Positions 33,000 through 41,583 are shown, counted from the first letter of the stretch. The stretch is DNA of 64,000 nucleotides from Terriglobus albidus (GCF_025685425.1 NZ_JAGTAS010000058.1:1054001-1118000); one strand, 5' to 3'. The notes: generated from the sequence alone by a model not told the origin. Translations and numbers: made by a program.

Positions 33000-34205
33000 C
33001 TAGCGTAGCAGGAGCGTGACCGGATCGCCTGCCGCGATGCTCTCGCGATCTGAGGGAAGAACGGCGTAACAGTTGGCGCGGGCGTTTGCCGCGAGGTCTC
33101 CGGAGCCCTGCCATGGCACCAGGCGAACCGTTGGTGTGAGCGAAGATTCAAGATGAGCCGGAAGGAAGCGGGTGAGGCCCGGTTTGTGCTTCATCGGTTC
33201 CGCGGCAGCAGCCTGTGCAAACACTGGTGAGAGATTCGTCTGTCCGCCAAGAGCGCGAAGCATAGGCGCGGCAAAGAGCAGGAAGGTGACCTGCGTCGAG
33301 ACGGGATTGCCGGGATGACCGAAGAAGTAGGGGCCGTTGTGCAGACGGCCGAAGACAGCGGGTTTGCCGGGCTGGATCGCCGCACCGGTGAAGTAGAACT
33401 CGGCGCCAAGCTCAGCGAGCACCTCTTCGACAAGGTCGTGTTTGCCTGCAGAGACTCCTCCGGAGAGCAGGGTCAGATCGTGGGAACGGGCCTGGAGCAG
33501 GAGATCGCGAAGCGATTCGCGAGTGTCGGCGGCGATGGGCAACGCCGATGGAATGCCGCCCGTCTCGCGAACCAAGGCAGCGAGCGCGTGGGTGTTGGAG
33601 TTGCGGATCTGGTGGGGGAGCGGAGTCTCTTCGACCGTTACCAGCTCGTCACCGGTCGCGAGGATGGCGACCGAGGGCTGCGTGTGCACCCAGAGTTGGC
33701 TGCCGCCGACGCTGGCCGCAAGACCAATCTCGGCGGCGCCGAGGCGGACGCCGATAGGAAGGATGCTCTGGCCTCCGGTGGCTTCGGAGCCTGCAGGGAC
33801 GATGTTCTCGCCGGGGCGAAGGATGCGGTCTGGAGCGAGCAGGATGTGATCGCTGGAGCGCTCGACGTGTTCGAGCATTACAACGGCGTCGGCACCCGCC
33901 GGCACGGGAGCACCGGTCATGATCTCGATCACCTCTCCAGGTGCAATCGCAGTTCCCTGCCAGGCCTTTCCGGCAGGAAGGAAGCCGGTCACCTTCGCCT
34001 GCCTGTCGCGGCTGAAGCTTTCGGCATCGACAGCATAGCCATCGCGGGTAGAACGATGGAAGGGCGGCTGGTCGCGGTCGGCGAGCAGTGGAGCCGCCAG
34101 CGTGCGGCCCAGGGCTTGTTCGAGAGGGATGGACTCGACTGCCGGTATGGGGAAGTTTCCCGCGTGTTCGAGGACGAGGTCGAGGGCTTGAGTGAAGGTG
34201 AGCAA
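33000..34205 (-). CDS. moeA: Molybdopterin molybdenumtransferase MoeA (401 aa)
   Basis: Inserts molybdate into adenylated molybdopterin, the last step of cofactor synthesis. Family landmarks: LEQALGRTLAAPLLADRDQP, STRDGYAVDAE, IMTGAPVPAGADAVVMLEH, STQVTFLLF and LLSGGVSAGKHDLVEEVL. The C-terminal domain reads VLPSDRESIAAGDPVTLLL. Length is normal. First gene of the moeA-moaC unit. Its leader holds a GGGGCACCC hairpin (34239-34270). Confidence 0.94.
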   Translation of the reverse strand: MLTFTQALDLVLEHAGNFPIPAVESIPLEQALGRTLAAPLLADRDQPPFHRSTRDGYAVDAESFSRDRQAKVTGFLPAGKAWQGTAIAPGEVIEIMTGAPVPAGADAVVMLEHVERSSDHILLAPDRILRPGENIVPAGSEATGGQSILPIGVRLGAAEIGLAASVGGSQLWVHTQPSVAILATGDELVTVEETPLPHQIRNSNTHALAALVRETGGIPSALPIAADTRESLRDLLLQARSHDLTLLSGGVSAGKHDLVEEVLAELGAEFYFTGAAIQPGKPAVFGRLHNGPYFFGHPGNPVSTQVTFLLFAAPMLRALGGQTNLSPVFAQAAAAEPMKHKPGLTRFLPAHLESSLTPTVRLVPWQGSGDLAANARANCYAVLPSDRESIAAGDPVTLLLR

Positions 34206-34238
34206 GATAGGCTCCGGAAGTTTCTGGGTATTTCCGAA

Positions 34239-34270
34239 CCCACCCTAGCTTTGCGAGGGTGGGGCACCCT
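34239..34270. repeat. GGGGCACCC-type hairpin upstream of moeA
   Basis: CCCACCCT-AGCTTTGCG-AGGGTGGGGCACCC, an 8-bp perfect stem. Same family as 8164, 26454, 38379 and 59886. Confidence 0.75.
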
Positions 34271-34308
34271 GGTAAAGGTATCGTCTGTAAAGCGGTTCGA
34301 GCCGTGAA

Positions 34309-34341
34309 AAATGCGAAGGCCCCACAGAGCGTGGGGCCTTC
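34309..34341 (-). terminator. Rho-independent terminator after the TPR gene
   Basis: On the minus strand GAAGGCCCCAC-GCTCT-GTGGGGCCTTC, an 11-bp perfect stem, is followed by GCATTTTTC. It starts about 19 nt after the TPR gene stop. Confidence 0.9.
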
Positions 34342-34359
34342 TGGTAGATCACAAGCGGC

Positions 34360-35538
34360 TTACTTCTTCTTGCCGGCCTTGTAGCTGGACTTGATCTCAG
34401 CGCCGATGCCTGTGAGGATGCCCTTGACCTCTTCGGCATGAGCGCCGTTGGGGTCAAGCTCCAGATACTGCTGGTAGGCTTCGACAGTTCCCGGAGGAGC
34501 GGTGATCTTGTTAGTCTTCGGATCGACCGTAGCCTTGGGGATCAGGGCCTGGCCCTTGATGTAGTAGGCCATCGCCTGATTTGGATCGACAGCGATGGAT
34601 TTGTCCGCGGCGGCAGCGGCTGCTTCAAGCTGCTGCCCGTTGTAGAAGGTGGCGGCGGCGTTGAAGTAGTAGGTCTTGGCCTTGGCCGGGTTGGTCTTGG
34701 CGGCTTCTTCGTAAGCCGCATTCGCTTCATCAACCTTGCCGGACTTGGCGAGAGCTGCGCCCATGTTGCCCAGGGCCTCGCCCGCGATCTCGGGGTTCGG
34801 CTTCTTGGCGGTGGCGTTCAGCTCCTTGACCTTCTTGTAGGCATCGGCGGCGGCGGCGTACTTGGCCTGGACATCGGGATCGGTGGCAGCCGGCTTACCG
34901 GCCTTCTTGTCGTTCGCGGCGGCGGTATCAGCCTGACCGAGCAGAGCGTTGCCATACTCGAACCAGAGAATCGGCTCGTCGGGCTTGGCGTCGACGGCGC
35001 CTTTCATCGTGTTCGCCGCTTCGTCATAGTTCTTGCTGGCCATGGAAGCGCGAGCCGCGCCGAGCGCCTGGTTCAGATTGGCGACCTTGGCATTGGCTGC
35101 GGTGGCAGCGGCGTTCTGTTTCTTGAACTCCTCGAGCTGCTTCTTCTCTTCCGGCGTCATCTTGTCCGTAAATTCCTTACGGGTCATATCGATGTCGACC
35201 TGCTTGTCCTGACCGGAGGTGAGAGTGACATTGTCGATGAAGTCGATGCTGCGGCCATCGGCGGAGAAGTAGATAGCGACGTAGGTGTCGGGAGCGACAT
35301 CGCTTCCTTTGTAGTTACCGGTGCCGTCAACCTGGAAGGTATAGGCATACTTGCGGCTCTTCTCGTCGGAGGTGCGGTCTTTTGTCAGCTTGACGGAGCC
35401 GGAGGTCATGGCCTGACCGGCGGGATTCTGAACATGGCCGTGGATGCTGGCCGGGGCCTGCTGTGCCACGATGGCGACCGGAGCGGAGAGCGCGAGCGCG
35501 ACGAAGGCCACGCCCATCGAATTACGGAAGGTGATCAT
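34360..35538 (-). CDS. Exported TPR protein with carboxypeptidase-regulatory-like domain (392 aa)
   Basis: A signal peptide (MITFRNSMGVAFVALALSAPVAIVAQ) is followed by a carboxypeptidase-regulatory-like beta-sandwich (ASIHGHVQNPAGQAMTSG to YVAIYFSADG, about 30-120). Then come a helical linker (MTPEEKKQLEEFKKQNAAA) and several tetratricopeptide repeats (GEALGNMGAALAKSGKVDEA, TYYFNAAATFYNGQQLEAAA, MAYYIKGQALIPKAT). The frame opens further upstream, but ATG 35538 follows AGGAGAAGAAG. It is probably a periplasmic scaffold protein. Function is unknown, though the fold combination is common in Acidobacteria. Not in an operon; own terminator. Confidence 0.87.
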   Translation of the reverse strand: MITFRNSMGVAFVALALSAPVAIVAQQAPASIHGHVQNPAGQAMTSGSVKLTKDRTSDEKSRKYAYTFQVDGTGNYKGSDVAPDTYVAIYFSADGRSIDFIDNVTLTSGQDKQVDIDMTRKEFTDKMTPEEKKQLEEFKKQNAAATAANAKVANLNQALGAARASMASKNYDEAANTMKGAVDAKPDEPILWFEYGNALLGQADTAAANDKKAGKPAATDPDVQAKYAAAADAYKKVKELNATAKKPNPEIAGEALGNMGAALAKSGKVDEANAAYEEAAKTNPAKAKTYYFNAAATFYNGQQLEAAAAAADKSIAVDPNQAMAYYIKGQALIPKATVDPKTNKITAPPGTVEAYQQYLELDPNGAHAEEVKGILTGIGAEIKSSYKAGKKK

Positions 35539-35645
35539 GGTGATTTTCTTCTTCTCCTGCGGCGCGCTAGCTGAGCAGGCGCCGTGTCTGCTTGAAATTT
35601 TAAAACCCTGAAATCTGGCGTTCGTTGTCTGCGGCAGGCCTGGCT

Positions 35646-36341
35646 TCAGCGCGCCGCGTAGGGTATAGGATCGGCCGCTCCTGCCTCGCGGAATGCCCGT
35701 AACCGTAGGACGCAGCTTTCGCAGACTCCACAGGCGGCGTCCTGCCCGGAATAGCATGACCAACTTACATGGAACGGAGCACCAAGTTCAACTCCCAGCC
35801 GGACGATCTCGGCCTTTTTCAAGTGAATCAGCGGCGTCAAGATGCGAATATCGCCCTCTTTGGTTCCTGCCTGAATGAGCTGATTAAATGCCTCGTAATA
35901 GGCTGGCCGGCAGTCAGGGTAGCCGGACGAGTCCTGCTCGACGGCGCCGATAAAAACCGTCTTCGCGCCGAGCACCTCGGCCCAGGAGACGGCAGCGGAG
36001 AGGAAATGCGCGTTGCGGAAAGGAACGTAGGTAACTGGCACCTGCTGACCGATGGCAGCTTCCTCTTCCGGAGCGTCGGGGACGGCAATGGACTCGTCGG
36101 TCAGAGCAGAACCGCCGATCTTACGGAAGAGATCGATCTTCAGATGCAGAAAGTCTTTGAAGCCGAGAAGTTCGGCCGCCTGCCGGGCAGAGAGAAGCTC
36201 ACGAGCCTCAGTCCGCTGCCCATAGGAGAAGTGGACGGCATAAGCGTCGAAATCACGCGTGGCAAGAGCAGCACAGACAATAGAGTCCATGCCACCGGAG
36301 AGCGAGACTACGGCACGGGGCCGGTTAGAGGTCGTTGCCAT
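35646..36341 (-). CDS. queC: 7-cyano-7-deazaguanine synthase QueC (231 aa)
   Basis: ATP-dependent conversion of 7-carboxy-7-deazaguanine to preQ0 in queuosine synthesis. PP-loop VVSLSGGMDSIVCAALA near residue 12, then HFSYGQRTEARE. The C-terminal zinc cluster is CYSGQDAACGVCESCVLR. Last gene of the queD-queE-DUF2007-queC cluster. Its first 17 bases overlap the end of the DUF2007 gene. Confidence 0.96.
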   Translation of the reverse strand: MATTSNRPRAVVSLSGGMDSIVCAALATRDFDAYAVHFSYGQRTEARELLSARQAAELLGFKDFLHLKIDLFRKIGGSALTDESIAVPDAPEEEAAIGQQVPVTYVPFRNAHFLSAAVSWAEVLGAKTVFIGAVEQDSSGYPDCRPAYYEAFNQLIQAGTKEGDIRILTPLIHLKKAEIVRLGVELGAPFHVSWSCYSGQDAACGVCESCVLRLRAFREAGAADPIPYAAR

Positions 36342-36594
36342 CGTCTGCGAGCGGCGCTCCTTCTGCGGGTGCGGGTGGATTATTCAGGAGCTCTAGAGCG
36401 GTCTCCTCGTCGGCACGGCGTACTTCAAGGCGTGAGCCGACTCCGGCGGGAATCACATGGCTGGCCTCATCGCCGGAGAGAAAGAATTCGATGCCGGCGG
36501 ACTCGAGGATACCGCTGGCCAGGTCCGCCTCAGCAGGGTTGGAAAAACGGGCGACAGTCACCAGATCGTCAGGGTTCTTGCTGGTCGAGCTCAT
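36325..36594 (-). CDS. DUF2007 domain protein (89 aa)
   Basis: Short protein with the DUF2007 pattern of the putative signal-transducing (GlnB-like fold) group: LVTVARFSNPAEADLASGILESAGIEFFL, then SRLEVRRADEETALELL. An acidic Pro/Ala-rich tail overlaps the start of queC by 17 bp. Its function is unknown. The overlap with queC and its position in the que operon imply co-translation and perhaps a role in regulating or assisting queuosine synthesis. Confidence 0.82.
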   Translation of the reverse strand: MSSTSKNPDDLVTVARFSNPAEADLASGILESAGIEFFLSGDEASHVIPAGVGSRLEVRRADEETALELLNNPPAPAEGAPLADDGNDL

Positions 36595-36705
36595 TGCGGG
36601 GTCCCTTTCTGAAAAGCAGTTCCTAGTTGCTAGATGCTAGTTCCTGGTTGTCAGTTGGTGAGAAGGACTGCACCGTTATCCGGCAGCCGAATGCATCGCT
36701 GAAGA
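36595..36705. repeat. Heptamer array between queE and the DUF2007 gene
   Basis: Six diverged 7-bp units at 36619-36660 (GTTCCTA, GTTGCTA, GATGCTA, GTTCCTG, GTTGTCA, GTTGGTG). They separate queE from DUF2007-queC within the operon. Confidence 0.7.
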
Positions 36706-37389
36706 TTAGACTCCCTTTTTCTGGGGTTCCCAGATGAATTTGTGGATCTGGAGGCTGAGGCGGGCGGGCAGGCCGTCGGCGAGCATCCATTCGACGAGAA
36801 GGCGGGGATCCAGGGTCGCGTTGTCGGCGGTGCGCAGCGGAGAGGGCGTCTTCTGGAAGGCCGGGGAGAGCAGAACGTGGCCGCACCTCGCCGCGAGCGC
36901 GTGCTCCCGGATGAAGTCGCGGGCAAACTCGTAGTCAGCCCGGTCACTGATGACAAACTTCACCTCATCATTTCCCGTAAGCGCGTCGAGATTGGGCATG
37001 TGAAAGCTGTTGGCGGCCGATCCGGCGCCGGGGCACTTCACGTCCACGATCTTATGGACAGCCCGGGGAACATCGGCCAGGGGGCGCTCGCCGCTGGTCT
37101 CCATCATGAGCGTAAAGCCTTTCGCCAGGAGGCGATCCATCAGGGGAAGCAGCTCTCGCGCCTGCAGCATGGGTTCGCCGCCGGTGAACTCCACAAGGGT
37201 GCAGGGGAAGAGAGCGGCGAGTTCAGCCTCGATCTGTTCGAACGTGTAGGGCTTGCCGCCGGTAAAGGTGTACTCGGAGTCACACCAGGAGCAGCGCAGG
37301 TTGCAGCCCGCCAGACGGACGAAGATGCATGGCATGCCGGCGAAAGAAGACTCACCCTGTACCGATTTGTAGAGTTCGATCAGGTGCAC
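36706..37389 (-). CDS. queE: 7-carboxy-7-deazaguanine synthase QueE (227 aa)
   Basis: Radical-SAM enzyme that contracts the pterin ring of 6-carboxytetrahydropterin to the 7-deazaguanine core. It starts MHLIELYKSVQGESSFAGMP. The iron-sulfur site CNLRCSWCDSEYTF has the cysteine spacing C-x3-C-x2-C, and then VEFTGGEPMLQ. Length matches the family. It begins 4 bp after the queD stop. Confidence 0.96.
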   Translation of the reverse strand: MHLIELYKSVQGESSFAGMPCIFVRLAGCNLRCSWCDSEYTFTGGKPYTFEQIEAELAALFPCTLVEFTGGEPMLQARELLPLMDRLLAKGFTLMMETSGERPLADVPRAVHKIVDVKCPGAGSAANSFHMPNLDALTGNDEVKFVISDRADYEFARDFIREHALAARCGHVLLSPAFQKTPSPLRTADNATLDPRLLVEWMLADGLPARLSLQIHKFIWEPQKKGV

Positions 37390-37393
37390 GGAG

Positions 37394-37771
37394 TTACTCG
37401 AAGTAGCGAGCCATGGAGGTGTCGGTCTCGTACATGACGCAGTCCTTCACTGAGACACGGCCGTTGGTCATCTCCAGCATTTGCTTGCTGGTCTCCTGGT
37501 AGAAGTAGCGCGCCAGGTTTTCGGCGGACGGGTTGACCTCATCGAAGGGCTTGAGATCGTTGATCATCTGGTGGTCGAGGTAGTTGACCACGGGACGCAT
37601 GACCTGCTTCAACAGCTTGAAATCGAGCAACAAACCACTATCGTCCAGTTCCTTGCCCTGCAAGGTGACCAACACACGGTAGTTGTGCCCGTGCGGGTTC
37701 TCGCACTTGCCGTGATAGTTGCGGAGGTAGTGGCCGGAGGAGAAGGTCGCCTCTACGGTGATCTCAAACAT
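37394..37771 (-). CDS. queD: 6-carboxytetrahydropterin synthase QueD (125 aa)
   Basis: Second step of queuosine precursor synthesis, from dihydroneopterin triphosphate. Zinc histidines in SSGHYLRNYHGKCENPHGHNYRV, with the catalytic cysteine in KCENPHGHN. Then DFKLLKQVMRPVVNYLDHQMIND and the C-terminal ETDTSMARY. First gene of the operon. The start codon lies 46 nt downstream of repeat copy D. No preQ1 riboswitch was recognised in the short leader. Confidence 0.96.
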   Translation of the reverse strand: MFEITVEATFSSGHYLRNYHGKCENPHGHNYRVLVTLQGKELDDSGLLLDFKLLKQVMRPVVNYLDHQMINDLKPFDEVNPSAENLARYFYQETSKQMLEMTNGRVSVKDCVMYETDTSMARYFE

Positions 37772-37817
37772 GACGCGGTCTGCTTTCTAAAAATGCTTCA
37801 GTTACCAGTTTACTTGC

Positions 37818-37931
37818 TAGAGCATTTTCACTGTTGCTGGATATCCCGGAAAAGGCGTGCAGCGGCGTTTTCATTGCGGAAAAACGCCCAAAGATGTGGA
37901 AGCCCGCAGTACACCTACAGTAAAAATGCTC
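37818..37931 (+). repeat. Palindromic repeat element, copy D
   Basis: Same orientation as copy A; ends TAGAGCATTTTCACTGT and ACAGTAAAAATGCTCA. The inner hairpin has one extra A. It sits within a heptamer array: CAGTTAC CAGTTTA CTTGCTA (37799-37819) on the left and GTTGCTG GTTTCTG GTTGCTA GTTGCTG (37934-37961) on the right. It lies upstream of the queD operon (gene on the other strand). Confidence 0.9.
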
Positions 37932-38022
37932 ACGTTGCTGGTTTCTGGTTGCTAGTTGCTGGTTGAAGCAAGAGAAGTGGCAACCGGATCACCGTCGGCT
38001 CCGCGGCGAATTTGCTGATAAA

Positions 38023-38268
38023 TCAGGAGTTACGGCGACTGCGACGCCTTTCCTCCGCGCGCCGTTCGGCCTGTTCGAAGAGGGTGGAGAGCACTCCGCT
38101 GAGGGCAACAATGAGTGAGATTACCAACAGGATAAGGCCCATCGTGCGCCACAGCGAGACATCGCCGGGAGAGCCGGGCTCGCGGGCGATGTTGGTATAG
38201 GCCAGACCGCAGGAGATCAGAGCGAACAGGAGGAGCGTGCCGGCAAGAATGAAGAGATTACGTCCCAC
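38023..38268 (-). CDS. Small hypothetical membrane protein (81 aa)
   Basis: Not recognised. Two hydrophobic segments (LFILAGTLLLFALISCGLAY and MGLILLVISLIVALSGVLS) are followed by a highly basic tail (RRAEERRRSRRNS). The frame stays open further upstream, but that part runs through a GGGGCACCC repeat. GTG 38268 directly before the first membrane segment is chosen without a good ribosome-binding site. It lies upstream of the que operon and repeat copy D. Confidence 0.55.
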   Translation of the reverse strand: MGRNLFILAGTLLLFALISCGLAYTNIAREPGSPGDVSLWRTMGLILLVISLIVALSGVLSTLFEQAERRAEERRRSRRNS

Positions 38269-38360
38269 AAGTTCTATTAAACGCGATTTGTAGGGTATGG
38301 GCGATATGGGACATATCCTCACTCCTAATACGAGGCGGGACCAAGTGACGAAAGACGATT

Positions 38361-38423
38361 CGAGCTTCGCTCGAACATCCCACCCATCGCAAATCACCAC
38401 GATGCGCGATGGATGGGGCACCC
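38361..38423. repeat. GGGGCACCC-type hairpin with GAGCTTCGCTC lead
   Basis: CGAGCTTCGCTCG (38361-38373) is followed by CCCACCCATCGC and GCGATGGATGGGGCACCC (38379-38423), an imperfect long stem. The same order GAGCTTCGCTC plus CCCACAT is present at 26444-26484. Confidence 0.7.
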
Positions 38424-38446
38424 AATGTTTCGGTTCTTGAAACGCC

Positions 38447-39337
38447 TTAGGGGTGATACGGGGAAACGCTCTCACCTTCTTTCGAGAGCCATGTGCGCAC
38501 AGGGTTGGGATTCAGAGCGCGCAGTGCGGAGATGACGATGCGGGCGTTGAGCTCAGCGCCTTCGAGTGAGGTGTGGGTGTGGGGGTCGGCGAAGAGTTTT
38601 TCGACGGCTTCGTGCGGCATAGCATCGTAAGCGCGGGCGATGGCCTCGTTCAGATCGAGGAAGGGGACATGCTCCTGGTCAGCGACCTCATGCGCCCATG
38701 TGCCGTACTGGTCGCGGTGGATCTTGCCAGTGGCTTCCTCCCATGTCTTGCGTGGGATTGGAGAACAGATGACCGGAATCGCTCCTTTGGCCTTCGTCTC
38801 GCGTACAAACTGCCGCAGATACCAGCCGTAGCTGTGCACCGTCTCGTGTTTGCGCGTGATGGGATTGTCGATCTCCTGCGCCTCGTCACCGGTTCCCTTC
38901 AGCGTGCCGCGAGCGCGGGCTTTGTCATCAAGAGGGCCGCTGTCGTTGTGGCCGAACTGCATGAGAACAACGTCACCCGTCTGCACCTGCGCGAGAACAC
39001 GGCTCCAGTGATCGCGATAGTAGGTACGCGAACTTCGCCCGCCGAGCGCTCGATTGACGACGTTCATCTTGTCAGTCTGGAAGAAGGGATCGAGCTCATC
39101 GCCCCATCCCCACTGGCCGCCCTTGCCCTGGCCGTCGCCATTGCGCACGGTGGAGTCACCGATGAGCCAGAGTGTTGGAAGGCCGGGATGGGCGATGGGT
39201 CTCAAAGCGGCTTCGGCCTTGGCGTTATCGAGAGCGGGATCGGTCCACTGGTTGCCGTTGGGATTGCTGTCTGGTGTTTGTGCGTGCAATGTGAAAGCGA
39301 GCAGCCAGCAGAGGCCGAGGCAAAGGAGGTTCCGCAT
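38447..39337 (-). CDS. SGNH/GDSL esterase, rhamnogalacturonan acetylesterase type (296 aa)
   Basis: Exported esterase (signal peptide MRNLLCLGLCWLLAFTLHAQ) that would remove acetyl groups from pectin-like polysaccharides. SGNH blocks are visible: LWLIGDSTVRNGDG with the catalytic serine, NRALGGRSSRTYY, MQFGHNDSGPLDD and the C-terminal DPHTHTSLEGAELNA region with the catalytic Asp-His. QWGWGDELDPFF is typical of the rhamnogalacturonan acetylesterase group. Stand-alone gene. Confidence 0.9.
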   Translation of the reverse strand: MRNLLCLGLCWLLAFTLHAQTPDSNPNGNQWTDPALDNAKAEAALRPIAHPGLPTLWLIGDSTVRNGDGQGKGGQWGWGDELDPFFQTDKMNVVNRALGGRSSRTYYRDHWSRVLAQVQTGDVVLMQFGHNDSGPLDDKARARGTLKGTGDEAQEIDNPITRKHETVHSYGWYLRQFVRETKAKGAIPVICSPIPRKTWEEATGKIHRDQYGTWAHEVADQEHVPFLDLNEAIARAYDAMPHEAVEKLFADPHTHTSLEGAELNARIVISALRALNPNPVRTWLSKEGESVSPYHP

Positions 39338-39576
39338 GGCAACTATCCTAGGACGTATCGGTAGATTTCGGCGAGGCCTACGCTCGTTCTCTCATTCTTC
39401 GTGCTCCGCATCCCGAAGGAGAAATATCTCGCGTTTATGCTCAGAATAATGAAGGCCGGGCCCATGTCCCCGAGGGAGACCATCCCAACGAACGAGTTCA
39501 TTGGGGACCCCGGACATGGGCACCCCTTGCATCGGCTGTCTTGAATTATGTCGATATGCCCGGAAGATCGATACTC
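39338..39576. repeat. Non-coding gap with composite hairpin repeat (copy 2)
   Basis: CCCATGTCCCC and GGACATGGGCACCCC (39461-39525) enclose ACCATCCCAACGAAC-GA-GTTCATTGGGGACCCC (39479-39511), a diverged copy of the module at 23517-23549. No gene is supported in this gap. Confidence 0.65.
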
Positions 39577-41583
39577 TTATGCGAAGAAGTTTTCGACTTC
39601 TGTAATGTCGTCCGTGAGGCGATACGAGGGCAGGCTTTCCAGGAAGATGCGGCCATAACGTTGGCGCTGGATACGTGGATCGAGAAGCATGAGCACGCCG
39701 CGGTCGTTGATGCTGCGGATCAGGCGGCCGAAGCCCTGCTTTAATGCGATGACTGCCTGCGGGACCTGCAGATCGAAGAAGGGCTGACCACCGGTGGCGG
39801 TGATGGCTTCCATGCGCGCCTGAATGACCGGGTCAGAGGGCACCGCGAAGGGCAGGCGATCGACGATGACGCAGCTTAGCTGTTCGCCCTGCACATCGAC
39901 GCCTTGCCAGAAGCTGCTGGTGCCAAAGAGCACCGCATTCGGAGTTGCGCGGAACTCATCAAGCAGAGCCTTGCGCGGCGCCTGCCCTTGAAGGAAGAGC
40001 GGGAACGGCACCTCAACCAACATACGCTCGTAGAGCTCACGCATCTGCTGATAGCTGGTGAAGAGGCAGAAGGCGCGGCCGGCGGTGATCTCAAGCACGC
40101 GGCGGGTTCGTTCGACAGCATGCTTCATAAATGCAGGATCACGGGGGTCGGGCATGCCCTGCGGCAAATAGAGCAGCGCCTGCTTGCCGTACTGGAAGTG
40201 CGATGGAACGATGAGCTCGCGTGCGCTTGTCATGCCCAGACGCTTGCGAATGTGCTCAAAGCCGGCCTGCACGGTGAGTGTGGCCGAAGTGAGGATGACG
40301 GAGCTGAACTTCTCCCATAACGTCGCAACCAGAAGCTCGGAGACATCGATCGGAGTGGCCTGCAACTGTGTGTGCAGCGCGGGGGCCGTATCGCGGCGGG
40401 CAGCGGTGCGCACCCCACCGATAGGGCGGCGCTCGATCCAGAAGACGGTGTTCGGATCTTCCGTCTCCATCAGGAAACGGAGATGAGCGCGGATGTCGTT
40501 GCAGCGCTTCTTCAGACCCTGTACCTCGTCGACATCTTTCACACGATCAAGCTCGCCGAAGAAACGTTCGAGAGCGGCGAGTAAGGAGAGATAAGCTTCG
40601 CCGTTGAGTTCGAGGAAGTCGGTGCGTCCCGTGAAGGGCATGCGGCCCGGGGAGTTGGCGTGGGGCAACGTGGAGAAGAAGAGGCGCGCGCGGTCTTTGA
40701 GGGTGGCGATAGCGGAGTCGACACCGGCAACGACGACCTGACGAGCACGCAGCAGAAGCTCGGTATCGCGCGCCAGCTCGTCAAAACGGCCGGTGGAAAG
40801 CGAGATGCCAAAGTAGGCGCTGGCGACATCTTCCAGCTCGTGCGCCTCATCGAAGATCACCGCGGCTGCTTCGGGAAGGACACCGGCGTCAGGTGCTCCT
40901 GCCGCTTCCTGTTTGATGGAGAGGTCGGCGAAGAAGAGGTGGTGATTGACGATGATGAGGTCGCTCTCAACTGCCCGGCGGCGCATCTGCGTAATGAAGC
41001 AGCGCTCGAAGTTGGGGCAGGTCTGGCCGAGGCAGGCTTCGGTGCGGGCATCGAGTTTGGACCAGAGCGCAGACGACTCCGGGAGCACGGTCAGCTCGGC
41101 GCGGTCACCGGTCTCGGTGGTCTGTTCCCACTCGGCGATCTCGCGGTATTGGTTGATCTCTTCCAGGCCGTTGAGGATGGGCTGGTCGCGCAAGGCGTAC
41201 AGCTTCTGCCGGCAGAGATAGTTGGCGCGCCCTTTCATGTAGGTGACGCGTAAGGCACCGAGCAGTGACTCCAGAAAGGGGATGTCTTTGAAGAAGAGCT
41301 GTTCCTGGAGGTTCTTGGTGCCGGTGGAGACGATGACACGCTGGCCACGCTCGCGGGCGAAACGGAGGGCGGGAAGAAGGTAGGCGAGGGTTTTGCCGGT
41401 GCCGGTGCCGGCCTCCACGATCAGGTGCCTGCCATCGTCGAGGGCGCTCTCGACGGCCTTGGCCATTTCGAACTGGCCGCGCCGGTGCTCGTAGGTGAGC
41501 GAAGACTGGGCCAATACTCCGCCGGGCGCGAAGAACTCGTGCAGCGTGGGGAGGTTCTCCGAGATGGCGGGAGGTGAAGACAA
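39577..41583 (-). CDS. DinG/XPD-type ATP-dependent DNA helicase (668 aa)
   Basis: Superfamily 2 iron-sulfur helicase. Walker A VEAGTGTGKTLAYLLPAL near residue 60, DEAH box VIFDEAHELEDV near residue 240, and the C-terminal helicase motifs SSFWQGVDVQGEQL and QGFGRLIRS. Four cysteines suited to a [4Fe-4S] cluster lie between Walker A and the DEAH box (YLCRQ; CLGQTCPNFERC). The family unwinds forked, R-loop or G4 DNA in repair. It is monocistronic. Exact subfamily (DinG or YoaA) is not settled. Confidence 0.92.
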   Translation of the reverse strand: MSSPPAISENLPTLHEFFAPGGVLAQSSLTYEHRRGQFEMAKAVESALDDGRHLIVEAGTGTGKTLAYLLPALRFARERGQRVIVSTGTKNLQEQLFFKDIPFLESLLGALRVTYMKGRANYLCRQKLYALRDQPILNGLEEINQYREIAEWEQTTETGDRAELTVLPESSALWSKLDARTEACLGQTCPNFERCFITQMRRRAVESDLIIVNHHLFFADLSIKQEAAGAPDAGVLPEAAAVIFDEAHELEDVASAYFGISLSTGRFDELARDTELLLRARQVVVAGVDSAIATLKDRARLFFSTLPHANSPGRMPFTGRTDFLELNGEAYLSLLAALERFFGELDRVKDVDEVQGLKKRCNDIRAHLRFLMETEDPNTVFWIERRPIGGVRTAARRDTAPALHTQLQATPIDVSELLVATLWEKFSSVILTSATLTVQAGFEHIRKRLGMTSARELIVPSHFQYGKQALLYLPQGMPDPRDPAFMKHAVERTRRVLEITAGRAFCLFTSYQQMRELYERMLVEVPFPLFLQGQAPRKALLDEFRATPNAVLFGTSSFWQGVDVQGEQLSCVIVDRLPFAVPSDPVIQARMEAITATGGQPFFDLQVPQAVIALKQGFGRLIRSINDRGVLMLLDPRIQRQRYGRIFLESLPSYRLTDDITEVENFFA

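Noticed and set aside
37772-37817. preQ1 riboswitch in front of queD
   Set aside because: The 46-nt leader has no preQ1 aptamer pattern (no C-rich loop followed by an A-rich tail).
37481-37966. 161-codon plus-strand frame across queD and element copy D
   Set aside because: Antisense to queD, and its tail is simply repeat sequence; there is no ribosome-binding site.
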